This document shows positions 23,990 through 32,528 of a stretch of 64,000 nt of DNA, in pieces. Made by a program: the position numbers and the translations under genes. Position 1 is the first letter of the stretch. The number at the start of each line of letters is the position of its first letter. The notes under the pieces are model-generated. The model saw only the letters and a list, made by a program, of their open reading frames with translations, was not told where the DNA came from and ran no database searches. Origin of the DNA: Viridilinea sp964592425 (GTDB taxonomy: Bacteria > Chloroflexota > Chloroflexia > Chloroflexales > Chloroflexaceae); assembly GCA_964592425.1 (NCBI GenBank), contig CAZQCG010000011.1:68633-132632 (forward strand), given 5' to 3'.

Positions 23990-24030
23990 GCCTTCTTCTC
24001 CTTAGACAAAGCTCACCACGGGAGCTTAGG

Positions 24031-24411
24031 TTACTTCTTAGCCTTCTTCTTAATCCCAATTGCCTGACCCTTGCGGCCACGGCGGGTGCGGGCATTGGTG
24101 CGCGTACGCTGGCCACGCACAGGCATACCACGACGATGGCGCAAGCCACGGTAGCAGCCGATATCCATCAGCCGCTTGATGTTCAGTTGCACCTCACGGC
24201 GCAGATCGCCCTCAACCCGATACTCACGGTCTACGACCTCACGGATACGTCCGACCTCTTCTTCGGTCAGATCCCGCACCCGTGCCTCAGGATTAACGTG
24301 GGCCTTACGCAGAATATCTGCGCCGTTCGAGCGCCCGATCCCATAGATGTAGGTAATCGAGATACCCACCTTCTTGTTGCGGGGAATATCAACCCCGGCG
24401 ATACGTGCCAT
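24031..24411 (-). CDS. rpsM: 30S ribosomal protein S13
   Basis: A 126-residue S13. The start is ATG 24411 (MARIAGVDIPRNKKVGISI) after GAGGAG; the open frame continues 36 bases upstream but without family similarity. YIYGIGRSNGADIL and the basic tail GMPVRGQRTRTNARTRRG with a lysine-rich end are diagnostic. It opens the rpsM-rpsK-rpsD-rpoA-rplQ unit. Confidence 0.98.
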   Translation of the reverse strand: MARIAGVDIPRNKKVGISITYIYGIGRSNGADILRKAHVNPEARVRDLTEEEVGRIREVVDREYRVEGDLRREVQLNIKRLMDIGCYRGLRHRRGMPVRGQRTRTNARTRRGRKGQAIGIKKKAKK

Positions 24412-24539
24412 GAGGCTCCTCATCGTCTCTGAGCGCAGCGCTTGCAAAACCCGGGCCGCGCTAGGTCACACCACCAGACGTCTACCACTACCGCAGGGCA
24501 AACATGGCCACCCTCCGGCGGCACCAACCAAGTTCGATC

Positions 24540-24656
24540 TCAACCCTGACGCTGCTTATGCTTGGGCGTGCGCGAGCAGATCACACGGATCACACCTTTG
24601 CGCTTGATCACCTTGCAATATTCACAGCGAGGCTTGACAGAAGCACGAACTTTCAC
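24540..24656 (-). CDS. rpmJ: 50S ribosomal protein L36
   Basis: A 38-residue L36 starting at GTG 24656, five bases after GGGAGG. The sequence begins VKVRASVKPRCEYCKVIKR and ends TPKHKQRQG. Zinc ligands C-x2-C, a later Cys and His are all present, so this is the zinc-binding form. It lies between infA and rpsM, its usual place, and is easily missed because it is so short. Confidence 0.97.
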   Translation of the reverse strand: MKVRASVKPRCEYCKVIKRKGVIRVICSRTPKHKQRQG

Positions 24657-24722
24657 AATATCCTCCCCCGGCAAATGACTGCCAGTGCAGCGCCGAAAAG
24701 AGCCAAAACCCATATGCGGCGT

Positions 24723-24944
24723 CTACTTATAACGATAGGTTATCCGTCCGCGGGTCAGATCATACGGCGAGAGCTCGACCAGCACACGATCACCCTTCAA
24801 AATACGAATATAGTTCATACGCATCTTGCCTGAGATGTGGGCGAGCACTTCATGCCCGTTTTCGAGTTCTACCCGGAACATTGCATTGGGCAACGGCTCC
24901 GTGATAGTACCCTCCATCTCAATCACATCCTTCTTTTTCGACAT
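24723..24944 (-). CDS. infA: translation initiation factor IF-1
   Basis: A 73-residue S1-like OB-fold protein: MSKKKDVIEMEGTITEPLPN, then AMFRVELENGHEVLAHISGKMR and RGRITYRYK. IF-1 occupies the A site during initiation. It starts 1 bp after the adk stop. The map gene (methionine aminopeptidase) that commonly lies between adk and infA is missing here. Confidence 0.98.
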   Translation of the reverse strand: MSKKKDVIEMEGTITEPLPNAMFRVELENGHEVLAHISGKMRMNYIRILKGDRVLVELSPYDLTRGRITYRYK

Positions 24945-24945
24945 A

Positions 24946-25626
24946 TCACTCCTTCGGCCTGGACGACGGTGCCAGATACTTACCTAAGGCACGCAGCATC
25001 ACCTCAGTCACCCAGGTAATTTCACGCTGACCGTCAACCTCATGCAAAATGCCTTGCAGGCGGTAGTGCTCGATCAGTGGCATAGTCTGCGCGAAGTAGA
25101 CATCCAGCCGGTGCTGGGCCGTCTCCATCGAGTCATCACTACGTTGATAGAGCTTGCCGCCGCAGGCATCACAAATCCCCGGCCGATGGGACGGGAAATA
25201 ATAGATATTATACGTCGCTGCGCATGTTTTGCAAGTCTGCCGGCCAGCGATTCGGCGCAACAAGACCTCATTCGGCACACGCAGATAGAGCACGGCATCG
25301 ATCTTACTCTGATGTTCCGCCATTGATGCTTCAAGCGCAACCGCCTGATCGCGGGTACGCGGAAAGCCGTCGAAGATCACGCCTGCGGCACAGTCAGGAG
25401 CCTGAATGCGCTCGAGAATCATGTTGATCACAACTGCGTCAGGCACCAGTTCGCCACGATCCATATAAGACTTGGCCAGCATGCCCAACTCAGTGCCTTC
25501 ACGAAGCGCCGCCCGAAAGAGATCGCCGCTCGCCACATGGGAGAGCGAAGTTCGCTCGGCAAGCGTCTTCGCCTGCGTACCCTTCCCCGCTCCCGGAGGT
25601 CCAAGCAAGATAACGTTGGTAGTCAT
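24946..25626 (-). CDS. adk: adenylate kinase, long form with zinc-type lid
   Basis: Adk interconverts ATP, ADP and AMP. The start is ATG 25626 (MTTNVILLGPPGAGKGTQAK); the frame upstream to 25659 is unlikely. The 226-residue protein has the P-loop GPPGAGKGT, the FDGFPRTRDQA block and a lid domain with CKTC and CDAC, a four-cysteine zinc site typical of Gram-positive-like enzymes. It follows secY after a 170-bp gap and is 1 bp from infA. Confidence 0.97.
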   Translation of the reverse strand: MTTNVILLGPPGAGKGTQAKTLAERTSLSHVASGDLFRAALREGTELGMLAKSYMDRGELVPDAVVINMILERIQAPDCAAGVIFDGFPRTRDQAVALEASMAEHQSKIDAVLYLRVPNEVLLRRIAGRQTCKTCAATYNIYYFPSHRPGICDACGGKLYQRSDDSMETAQHRLDVYFAQTMPLIEHYRLQGILHEVDGQREITWVTEVMLRALGKYLAPSSRPKE

Positions 25627-25796
25627 ATGACGCTCTCTTCGCTCAGCTCTGCTGCACACGCATCACTGCACGACCCTACCGCGCCGTCGTCAGAAGCGGA
25701 AGGCTGCGCACCAAAGTGTCGCCCTTCGCACAATCCGTACCACAAACTTGACAGGGGCGACGGCATCGCGCCGCCCGATGATACCACAAAGCGCTG

Positions 25797-27149
25797 CTAG
25801 CGACTCAAGAAACCCTCGTAATCGCGCATGATCAATTGCGACTCGAGCTGGCGCATCGTATCGACCGCCACACCCACGACGATCAGCAGGGCCGTACTGC
25901 CGAGACCAATCTGCAGACCAGTAATGCTCTGGGTGATAAACGGCAAGACGGCAATCAGGCCCAGAAAGAGCGCCCCGGCCAGAGTGATGCGATTCAGTAC
26001 CTTGCTGAGGTACTGCTCAGTATTTTTGCCCGGCCTGATCCCAGGAATAAAGCCACCGTTGCGCTGCAGACTATCGGGAATATCCTGCTGTTGAAAGATG
26101 ACCAGCGTATAGAAGTAGGTGAAGCCAACCGTCAGCAGGAAGAGCAGGGTCATATAGATGACTCCACCGCCGGCCCCAGTCGGATTAAAGGTGTTGTAGA
26201 AGAAGCCAGCCACGGCATTACCGAAACCTTCGGCACCCGGACGGTAGAACCACGAGGCAACGATGCCAGGGAAGATGATGATGCTCTGGGCAAAGATCAG
26301 CGGGATCATCCCGGCCATGTTCACCTTGAGCGGAATATGGCTACTCTGACCGCCATAGACCTTGTTACCTCTGACACGCTTAGCATATTGAACCGGAATA
26401 CGCCGCTGACCTTCCTGGATCAGCACGATACCGATAATCGTCAGCAGGGCAATTGCGATAAAAGCGATAATGCCGAGGAACGTACCCAGATCGCCAGCCT
26501 GGCTGATCTGGAAGCCCTGCACGATCAGGCCCGGCAGCCCGGAGACGATCCCGCCAAAGATGATCACCGAGATGCCCTGGCCAATACCGCGATCATTGAT
26601 CTGTTCACCAAGCCAGACCAGCAACATCGTCCCAGCGACCATTGAGGTCAGAATAGTGAAAGTCGGCAGAAAATTGGTGATGATATCAAACTCAGAGCGG
26701 AAGAGCGAGAGAGTCGCATCGCCGGTCGGATTGATCGTCCGTTCAAGCGTGAGGGTCTGGCCATAAGCCTGGAGGTAAGCCAGCGGGATGGTCAACCACA
26801 TCTGATAACGGTTAAGTTTGACCCGGCCCTGCTCACCCTCTTTCTGCAACTCTTGCAGGGCGGGAATGAGCGGCTGGAGCAACTGCATAATAATGGACGC
26901 CGTGATATAGGGATAGACGCCCATCGCGGCAACCGAGAAGTTCTGCAATGCGCCGCCCGCAAAAATATTGAGCAACTGGGCCAACTGGTTGGTCGCCAAC
27001 GCATCGCGCAACTGGGCCAACGAGTCAGGGTTGATATTAGGGACGGGGATATGCGCGATCAGGCGAAAGATCAGCAGCATCCCCACGGTAAAGAGGATGC
27101 GTCGCCGCAGATCGGGCAGTTGCACGGCGCGAACAAGAGCCTGAAGCAT
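25797..27149 (-). CDS. secY: preprotein translocase subunit SecY
   Basis: The channel-forming subunit of the SecYEG translocon. The 450-residue protein has ten predicted membrane spans, including LRRRILFTVGMLLIFRLIAHIPVP near the N-terminus, the plug/TM2 region SVAAMGVYPYITASIIMQLLQP and the cytosolic loop VQYAKRVRGNKVYGGQSSHIPLKVN. The C-terminal IMRDYEGFL is normal. It follows rplO after 77 bp, as in the spc operon. Confidence 0.97.
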   Translation of the reverse strand: MLQALVRAVQLPDLRRRILFTVGMLLIFRLIAHIPVPNINPDSLAQLRDALATNQLAQLLNIFAGGALQNFSVAAMGVYPYITASIIMQLLQPLIPALQELQKEGEQGRVKLNRYQMWLTIPLAYLQAYGQTLTLERTINPTGDATLSLFRSEFDIITNFLPTFTILTSMVAGTMLLVWLGEQINDRGIGQGISVIIFGGIVSGLPGLIVQGFQISQAGDLGTFLGIIAFIAIALLTIIGIVLIQEGQRRIPVQYAKRVRGNKVYGGQSSHIPLKVNMAGMIPLIFAQSIIIFPGIVASWFYRPGAEGFGNAVAGFFYNTFNPTGAGGGVIYMTLLFLLTVGFTYFYTLVIFQQQDIPDSLQRNGGFIPGIRPGKNTEQYLSKVLNRITLAGALFLGLIAVLPFITQSITGLQIGLGSTALLIVVGVAVDTMRQLESQLIMRDYEGFLSR

Positions 27150-27226
27150 CGCGATTCTTCCTGAAGGTAGCGGATGGCGCTCAAGGGGGCTACGGCAGGC
27201 TTACGGAAAGCCTGCCGAGGTTCGAT

Positions 27227-27754
27227 CTAGGCCTCAGTCTGCTTCTTCAATGCAGCCTTGCGCATCGAGGGATTAGGACCGCGCGAGCGCGAATGGCGCT
27301 CGACCACCCAGGGCAACTCGACGACGGTACCACCGGCAGCCTCAATCTTCTGCCTGGCGCTGGCCGAAAACTTATGGGCATGTACTGTCAGGGCCTGGCC
27401 AAGCTCACCCTCGCCGAGGATCTTGATCGGCAGCTTCTTGCGCCGCACAACCCTTGCCTCAAGCAGGGCTTCGGGCGTCACCGGCTGGCTCGCGGGCCAC
27501 TCGTTGAGGCTGTCGACGTTGAGCACTTCGTACTCAATGCGAAAGTTGTTGGTGAAGCCACGCTTGAAGGGCATGCGCTTGACCAGGCGGTTCTGGCCGC
27601 CCTCAAAGGTTCGATAGGGGCCGGGGCCACGCCGGGCCTTCTGGCCCATCATGCCCTTACCTGAAGTCTTGCCCTTGCCGGAGCCATAGCCGCGCCCAAC
27701 GCGCTTGCTCTTCTGGTTTGAGCCAGCAGCAGGACGGAGATCGTGAAGCTTCAT
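27227..27754 (-). CDS. rplO: 50S ribosomal protein L15
   Basis: A 175-residue L15. The glycine/lysine-rich start MKLHDLRPAAGSNQKSKRVGRGYGSGKGKTSGKG is diagnostic (first 12 residues MKLHDLRPAAGS). LPIKILGEGELGQALTVHAHKFSASARQKIEAAGG marks the C-terminal domain. It overlaps rpmD by 4 bp. A 25-residue basic tail after VVELPWV is longer than in E. coli. Confidence 0.98.
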   Translation of the reverse strand: MKLHDLRPAAGSNQKSKRVGRGYGSGKGKTSGKGMMGQKARRGPGPYRTFEGGQNRLVKRMPFKRGFTNNFRIEYEVLNVDSLNEWPASQPVTPEALLEARVVRRKKLPIKILGEGELGQALTVHAHKFSASARQKIEAAGGTVVELPWVVERHSRSRGPNPSMRKAALKKQTEA

Positions 27755-27948
27755 GCCATCACCTCATCAGCGACTTCCTCAACCTGCACGAGGTGGCTAA
27801 CCTTAAAGATCATGCCACGGATCGAGGGATTATCAGGTTTGATCACCGACTGGCCCAGGCGGGAGAGACCAAGGGACTTAACCGTCGCCTTCTGATCCTG
27901 GGCATAGCCGATCATACTCTTGGTATAGGTAATACGCAGTTTGCTCAT
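27751..27948 (-). CDS. rpmD: 50S ribosomal protein L30
   Basis: A 65-residue L30: MSKLRITYTKSMIGYAQDQK and the SIRGMIFKVSHLVQVEE ending match the family. It overlaps rpsE upstream and rplO downstream by 4 bp each, so all three are translationally coupled. Confidence 0.98.
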   Translation of the reverse strand: MSKLRITYTKSMIGYAQDQKATVKSLGLSRLGQSVIKPDNPSIRGMIFKVSHLVQVEEVADEVMA

Positions 27949-28523
27949 AGTTGGGGCTCCTCGCTGACCGGAGCCGCCAGAGCAACCACGTCCGCCTCAG
28001 GCGCACGACGTGAGCGCCGCGCACTCAGTTCCTGCGCGGTCATATCGCGACGGCGGGCCATATCATTCAGCGAACTGAGCTCACTAAGGGCCTGGAAAGC
28101 AGCCTTGACCACATTGACCGGGTTGTTGCTGCCATAGACCTTGGAGAGCAGATTCTTAATCCCAGCCGCCTCAACCACCGGGCGCACCCCACGGCCAGCG
28201 ATCACGCCGGTACCGGGAGCAGCGGGGCGAATCATCACCTGGGTAGCCGAAAACTTGGCTACAACATCATGCGGGATAGTACCACTGACCAGGGGGACAC
28301 GGATGATATTCTTTTTGGCCGCCTCGGTACCTTTACGAATGGCCTCGGGAACTTCAGCAGCCTTGCCCATACCGACACCCACATGGCCCTTGCCATCACC
28401 AACCACCACCACGGTGCTAAAGCTAAAGCGCCGGCCACCCTTGACCACCTTAGAGACGCGGTTAATCTGGACGACCCGCTCCTCAAGTTCCAGTGTGTCG
28501 GCGTTAATGCGTTCTCGCTTCAC
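27945..28523 (-). CDS. rpsE: 30S ribosomal protein S5
   Basis: A 192-residue S5. LEERVVQINRVSKVVKGGRRFSF is the double-stranded RNA binding domain and GRGVRPVVEAAGIKNLLSKVYGS the C-terminal domain. A tail of about 25 residues (RRSRRAPEADVVALAAPVSEEPQL) extends beyond the usual end. The stop overlaps rpmD by 4 bp. Confidence 0.98.
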   Translation of the reverse strand: MKRERINADTLELEERVVQINRVSKVVKGGRRFSFSTVVVVGDGKGHVGVGMGKAAEVPEAIRKGTEAAKKNIIRVPLVSGTIPHDVVAKFSATQVMIRPAAPGTGVIAGRGVRPVVEAAGIKNLLSKVYGSNNPVNVVKAAFQALSELSSLNDMARRRDMTAQELSARRSRRAPEADVVALAAPVSEEPQL

Positions 28524-28550
28524 GTTCCCTCCGAAAGCGGCCCACTGGGC

Positions 28551-28916
28551 CTAGAAGCTCAGACCGGCCTCACGCGCAGCCTCAGCCAGCGCTTTGACCC
28601 GCCCGTGATACTTATAGCCGCCACGGTCAAAGACGACCTTGGTCACACCGGCGGCAAGGGCGCGCTCGGCAACCAGCCGACCGACGATGGTCGCCTGTTG
28701 AATTTTGGTCGACTCTGGTGCATCGGTCGCCCAGCCCTTCTCGTTAGTAGAAGCGGCGACCAGCGTCAGACCCTGGACATCATCGATGACCTGGGCATAG
28801 ATATGGACATTGCTGCGAAAGACATTCAGGCGCGGTCGCTCGCTGCTACCGCTCACGCGCTTGCGCAGGCGAGTATGGCGCCGAATACGCAGATCGCGGG
28901 GAGATCGCCTGGGCAT
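28551..28916 (-). CDS. rplR: 50S ribosomal protein L18
   Basis: A 121-residue 5S rRNA-binding L18 with RLRKRVSGSSERPRLNVFRSN, VHIYAQVIDDVQGLTLVAAS and VVFDRGGYKYHGRVKALAEAAREAGL. It lies between rplF (15 bp) and rpsE (27 bp). Confidence 0.98.
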   Translation of the reverse strand: MPRRSPRDLRIRRHTRLRKRVSGSSERPRLNVFRSNVHIYAQVIDDVQGLTLVAASTNEKGWATDAPESTKIQQATIVGRLVAERALAAGVTKVVFDRGGYKYHGRVKALAEAAREAGLSF

Positions 28917-28931
28917 AAGACTCTACCTCAC

Positions 28932-29495
28932 TTACTTGGCCTTACCGGCCTTACCGGCCTTGCGCCGTACCTTTTCTTCAGCGTACTTAATCCCCTTACC
29001 CTTATAGGGCTCGGGCGGACGCAGGCCACGAATACGTGCGGCCTCCTCGCCAACCACCTGCTTATCGACTCCCCGGACGCTCAGGGCGAGGGGATCATTG
29101 GCACTCTTGCGCTCACCAACGAAGTACTGCACATCGGTAGGTGGCTCAAGGCGCACCTGATGCGAGAAGCCGAGGCTGAGGACAAGGGTTTTACCCTCAA
29201 GGACAGCGCGGTAGCCAACACCGTTAATCTCGAGATTACGCTGCCAGCCATCGGTCACACCGATCACCATGTTGGCAAGGAGCGTGCGGGTCAGGCCGTG
29301 CAATGACTTATGCTGCTTAGATTCAGTTGGGCGAGCCACATGCAAGGTCTGAGTTTCCTGAGTAATGATCATCTCGGGGTGGAGTTGCTGAGTGAGGCGG
29401 CCTTTAGGGCCGGTAACCGTCACCAGGTTACCGGCAGTCACCTGCACCTCCACGCCCGTGGGCAGAATAATCGGTTTTCTTCCGATACGCGACAT
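28932..29495 (-). CDS. rplF: 50S ribosomal protein L6
   Basis: A 187-residue L6. The start is ATG 29495 (MSRIGRKPIILPTGVEV) after GAGGGAGG; the open frame continues upstream without family similarity. The conserved ends are LSLGFSHQVRLEPP and IRGLRPPEPYKGKGIKY. A Lys/Ala-rich tail closes the protein. It is 19 bp after rpsH. Confidence 0.98.
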   Translation of the reverse strand: MSRIGRKPIILPTGVEVQVTAGNLVTVTGPKGRLTQQLHPEMIITQETQTLHVARPTESKQHKSLHGLTRTLLANMVIGVTDGWQRNLEINGVGYRAVLEGKTLVLSLGFSHQVRLEPPTDVQYFVGERKSANDPLALSVRGVDKQVVGEEAARIRGLRPPEPYKGKGIKYAEEKVRRKAGKAGKAK

Positions 29496-29514
29496 CGCAA
29501 CCTCCCTCTGGGCT

Positions 29515-29913
29515 CTACCAGATATAGCAGAGCACCTCACCGCCGACGTGCTCACGCCAGGCATCGTGGCCAGCCAGCACGCCCTTCGGCGTCGAGAGGA
29601 TGCTCAGACCCAGGCCGCCGCGCACACGCGGGATCTCATCCCTACCGGTATAGATGCGCAAACCCGGCTTACTTACTCGACGCAGGCCAGTGATAGCCGG
29701 ACGCCGATCCGCCATATACTTCAGCGTGATCGAGATCGTGGAAGCAGGCTTCCCCTCGATCACCGTGTAATCCTTAATAAACCCCTCGCGCTTGAGAATA
29801 TCCGCGATCGCCAGCTTCATTTTCGAAGCCGGAATATCGACTGCGGGCTTACGCGCCATACATGCGTTACGGATGCGCGTCAGCATATCGCCGATGGGAT
29901 CATTTACGCTCAC
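29515..29913 (-). CDS. rpsH: 30S ribosomal protein S8
   Basis: A 132-residue S8. The start is GTG 29913, six bases after GAGGAGG, giving VSVNDPIGDMLTRIRNAC; the extra upstream codons of the open frame are not S8-like. The C-terminal GLGLSILSTPKGVLAGHDAW is the S8 rRNA-binding signature. S8 represses the spc operon in E. coli; no such site was recognised here. Confidence 0.97.
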   Translation of the reverse strand: MSVNDPIGDMLTRIRNACMARKPAVDIPASKMKLAIADILKREGFIKDYTVIEGKPASTISITLKYMADRRPAITGLRRVSKPGLRIYTGRDEIPRVRGGLGLSILSTPKGVLAGHDAWREHVGGEVLCYIW

Positions 29914-29979
29914 AGTGAGCCTCCTCACACGCGGGCACCGGGCCAGCGCATGCGTGTATGCCAAGTATGCCGACCGTGC

Positions 29980-30165
29980 CTACCAACTCGACTTCACCAC
30001 GCCGGGGATCAAGCCTTTGAGGGCGTGTTCCCGAAAGCAGATGCGGCACATGCCGAACTTGCGCATATACGCTCGCGAGCGACCGCAGACCTTACAACGA
30101 TGGTACGCACGCACCTTAAATTTTTGCGGGCGGCTCGCCTTTACCATCCACGACGTCTTCGCCAA
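29980..30165 (-). CDS. rpsN: 30S ribosomal protein S14, zinc form (type Z)
   Basis: A 61-residue S14 of the short zinc-binding kind, with CKVCGRSRAYMRKFGMCRICF giving four cysteines and the C-terminal LKGLIPGVVKSSW. The start is TTG 30165 after GAGGAGG. It lies between rplE and rpsH as in most spc operons. Confidence 0.97.
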   Translation of the reverse strand: MAKTSWMVKASRPQKFKVRAYHRCKVCGRSRAYMRKFGMCRICFREHALKGLIPGVVKSSW

Positions 30166-30266
30166 GGGTACATCCTCCTCAAGCGTTGGGCTGGTGAGCC
30201 TGCGGCTCCTGGCCCAAACTACGTGCCAATACCCGAAACCAGAGGGTGTCGGTCACGGACAACTGC

Positions 30267-30809
30267 TTAATCACGAAAGGGCATGCCAAGCCGTTTGAGC
30301 AGGGCATAGGCTTGTGCATCATCGGTGGCAGTCGTAACGATCACCACCTCGAGTCCGCGGAGCTTGTCGATCTTATCGTAGTCGATATCGGGAAAGACGA
30401 TCTGCTCACGCAAGCCCAGGCTATAGTTGCCGCGGCCATCAAAGGAGCGCCGGCTGACGCCGCGGAAGTCGCGGATACGCGGCAAGGCGAGGTTAACCAG
30501 GCGATCATAGAAGTCATACATACGATCACCACGTAGGGTGACCATGACCCCAATCGCCATGCCCTCACGCAGCTTAAAAGCAGCGATGGACTTGCGCGCC
30601 CTGGTGATCACCGGCTTCTGGCCGGTAATCGTCGTAATATCACCCACCGTAGCATCAAGGGCCTTCGAATTTTGCACCGCCTCACCAACGCCGACATTCA
30701 CGACGATTTTGGTCAGACGGGGCACCTGCATGATCGACTGAAAGCGAAACTCTTGCATCAGGGCGGGAGCGATCTCACGCTGATGCTTTTCGCGCAGACG
30801 GACTGGCAT
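30267..30809 (-). CDS. rplE: 50S ribosomal protein L5
   Basis: A 180-residue L5. The start is ATG 30809 (MPVRLREKHQREIAPALMQEF) after GGAG. It binds 5S rRNA. Conserved blocks are MQVPRLTKIVVNVGVGEA, ITGQKPVITRARKSIAAFKLREG and GNYSLGLREQIVFPDIDYDKID. The open frame extends upstream to 30884 without family similarity. Confidence 0.98.
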   Translation of the reverse strand: MPVRLREKHQREIAPALMQEFRFQSIMQVPRLTKIVVNVGVGEAVQNSKALDATVGDITTITGQKPVITRARKSIAAFKLREGMAIGVMVTLRGDRMYDFYDRLVNLALPRIRDFRGVSRRSFDGRGNYSLGLREQIVFPDIDYDKIDKLRGLEVVIVTTATDDAQAYALLKRLGMPFRD

Positions 30810-30886
30810 AGTGCTTCTCCAGGGGCTAGGAGACACCGAAGGGGAAAGGTGCATCCGGCCCTGCGGGCGCAAAGCCCGACTCAACT

Positions 30887-31219
30887 TCAGGTATCAATGG
30901 TTGCGTCACAGGCCTTACAGAAGCGCACCTTGCGCTGACGGCCTTTCTGGTCGGTCTCTTCGAGAAAGCGGTGGCCGGTGCGCGAGGCCCGCCCACACTT
31001 CGGGCAGATCAACATAACATTCGAACTATCGATGGGGGCCTCGATATCGATGATCCCACCGGGCTTACCGGGACCACGGGGCTTCATATGGCGCTTGGCG
31101 ATATTAAGACCCTCGACGACCACACGCCCGCTGCTGGGCAGAGCCCGCTTGATCTTGCCGCGGCGTCCCTTATCTTTCCCAGCGATAATCAGGACTTCGT
31201 CGCCTGTTTTGACGTGCAT
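30887..31219 (-). CDS. rplX: 50S ribosomal protein L24 with C-terminal zinc-ribbon cysteines
   Basis: A 110-residue L24. The KOW motif is KTGDEVLIIAGKDKGRRGKI. Like other L24 proteins it ends with a CPKCG-x(n)-C segment, but here two complete pairs are present, CPKCG and CKAC, so it could bind zinc. It lies 33 bp after rplN. Confidence 0.97.
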   Translation of the reverse strand: MHVKTGDEVLIIAGKDKGRRGKIKRALPSSGRVVVEGLNIAKRHMKPRGPGKPGGIIDIEAPIDSSNVMLICPKCGRASRTGHRFLEETDQKGRQRKVRFCKACDATIDT

Positions 31220-31252
31220 AGCTTCTACCTGCTGAATGGAACCCCGGTCGGG

Positions 31253-31621
31253 CTACAACACCTCGGGGGCGAGTGACACGATGCGCATAAACTGCTTTTC
31301 GCGCAACTCACGAGCGACGGGGCCAAAGATGCGTGTACCGCGCGGGTTGTTCTCTTTGCCGATGATCACAGCGGCGTTATCATCAAAGCGAATATGTGAG
31401 CCATCAGGGCGGCCATACTCTTTCGCCGTGCGGATAATCACGGCCCGTACAACCTCACCCTTTTTGACCGCACCACCGGGGGTGGCCTGCTTGACGCTGG
31501 CGACGATCACATCACCCACCCGGCCGTACTTGACCACCGAGCCACCGAGCACACGAATGCACATGATCTCTTTGGCCCCGGTATTATCGGCCACCTTCAA
31601 GCGTGTCTGGGGCTGGATCAT
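31253..31621 (-). CDS. rplN: 50S ribosomal protein L14
   Basis: A 122-residue L14: MIQPQTRLKVADNTGAKEIM, then GDVIVASVKQATPGGAVKKGEVV and the conserved RGTRIFGPVARELRE near the end. It lies 4 bp after rpsQ, so the two are likely coupled. Confidence 0.99.
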   Translation of the reverse strand: MIQPQTRLKVADNTGAKEIMCIRVLGGSVVKYGRVGDVIVASVKQATPGGAVKKGEVVRAVIIRTAKEYGRPDGSHIRFDDNAAVIIGKENNPRGTRIFGPVARELREKQFMRIVSLAPEVL

Positions 31622-31625
31622 TGCC

Positions 31626-31901
31626 TTACTCCTCGCCGCGCTGCACGATTTCGATCACTCGCCAGCGCTTGGTGCGGCTCAGGGGGCGGGTCTCTTCGAT
31701 CCGCACCAGATCGCCTTCGCGACAGCTGTTCTCTTCGTCGTGGGCGTGAAACTTGCTCGTCTTGCGGATAATCTTGCGATAGATGGGGTGCGGCTTGAGA
31801 TAGTCTACCGTCACCACCACGGTCTTATTCATCTTGGCGCTGACCACACGCCCGACCTTCTGGGTTTTCCGGGCGCTTGGCACCTGCTCGCTCTCTGTCA
31901 T
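31626..31901 (-). CDS. rpsQ: 30S ribosomal protein S17
   Basis: A 91-residue S17 with KVGRVVSAKMNKTVVVTVD, HPIYRKIIRKTSKFHAHDEEN and IEETRPLSRTKRWRVIEIV. A 10-residue extension precedes the core. It overlaps the rpmC stop by 4 bp. Confidence 0.98.
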   Translation of the reverse strand: MTESEQVPSARKTQKVGRVVSAKMNKTVVVTVDYLKPHPIYRKIIRKTSKFHAHDEENSCREGDLVRIEETRPLSRTKRWRVIEIVQRGEE

Positions 31902-32101
31902 AATCCTTGCTCCAACTCACGCTCGCGCATAATCGTCTTGATCCGTGCGATCTCCGTCTTCACCTGGCGCGGGCGGGCAGTATTGGTCATCTGCCCAACA
32001 ACCTTCTGGAAGCGGAGATTAAAGAGCTCTTCATAGTAGCCCTTTAACTGTTCGCGGAGCTTCGTCGTCTCAAGTGTTCGCAGTTCACTCGCTTTCGCCA
32101 C
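31898..32101 (-). CDS. rpmC: 50S ribosomal protein L29
   Basis: A 67-residue L29: MAKASELRTLETTKLREQL, LFNLRFQKVVGQMTNTARPR and VKTEIARIKTIMRERE. L29 lies at the exit tunnel and helps dock SRP and trigger factor. Its start lies inside the end of rplP (17-bp overlap), and its end overlaps rpsQ by 4 bp. Confidence 0.98.
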   Translation of the reverse strand: MAKASELRTLETTKLREQLKGYYEELFNLRFQKVVGQMTNTARPRQVKTEIARIKTIMRERELEQGL

Positions 32102-32528
32102 TGCTCACCTCCGGCTCAAGGTCATCGCGCCCGATAATTTTGCACTTGATCGGCAGCTTCTGGGCTGCACGACGCAGAGCTTCAATGGCAATTTCCTCAC
32201 GCACGCCACCAAGCTCGAACATCACACGCCCAGGCTTGATCACGGCAACCCAGTGATCAACACTGCCTTTGCCGCCACCCATACGAGTTTCGGCGGGCTT
32301 CTGGGTTACTGGCTTATCGGGAAAGATCCTAATCCAAACTTTACCACCACGTTTGATGTAACCTGTGATGGTACGACGCGCCGCCTCGATCTGACGGCTG
32401 GTAATCCAGACTGGCTCAAGGGCCATCAGGCCATAATCACCGAAGGCAACGCTATTACCGCGGTACGAAAGGCCCTCGCTACGGCCCTTCTGCATCTTGC
32501 GATACTTGGTACGCTTAGGAAGAAGCAT
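32085..32528 (-). CDS. rplP: 50S ribosomal protein L16
   Basis: A 147-residue L16. The start is ATG 32528 (MLLPKRTKYRKMQKGR) after GGAGGGG. RQIEAARRTITGYIKRGGKVWIRIFPDKP, MGGGKGSVDHWVAVIKPG and FELGGVREEIAIEAL are diagnostic (in parts). It overlaps rpsC by 14 bp and rpmC by 17 bp. The open frame extends far upstream inside rpsC but is not real there. Confidence 0.98.
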   Translation of the reverse strand: MLLPKRTKYRKMQKGRSEGLSYRGNSVAFGDYGLMALEPVWITSRQIEAARRTITGYIKRGGKVWIRIFPDKPVTQKPAETRMGGGKGSVDHWVAVIKPGRVMFELGGVREEIAIEALRRAAQKLPIKCKIIGRDDLEPEVSSGESE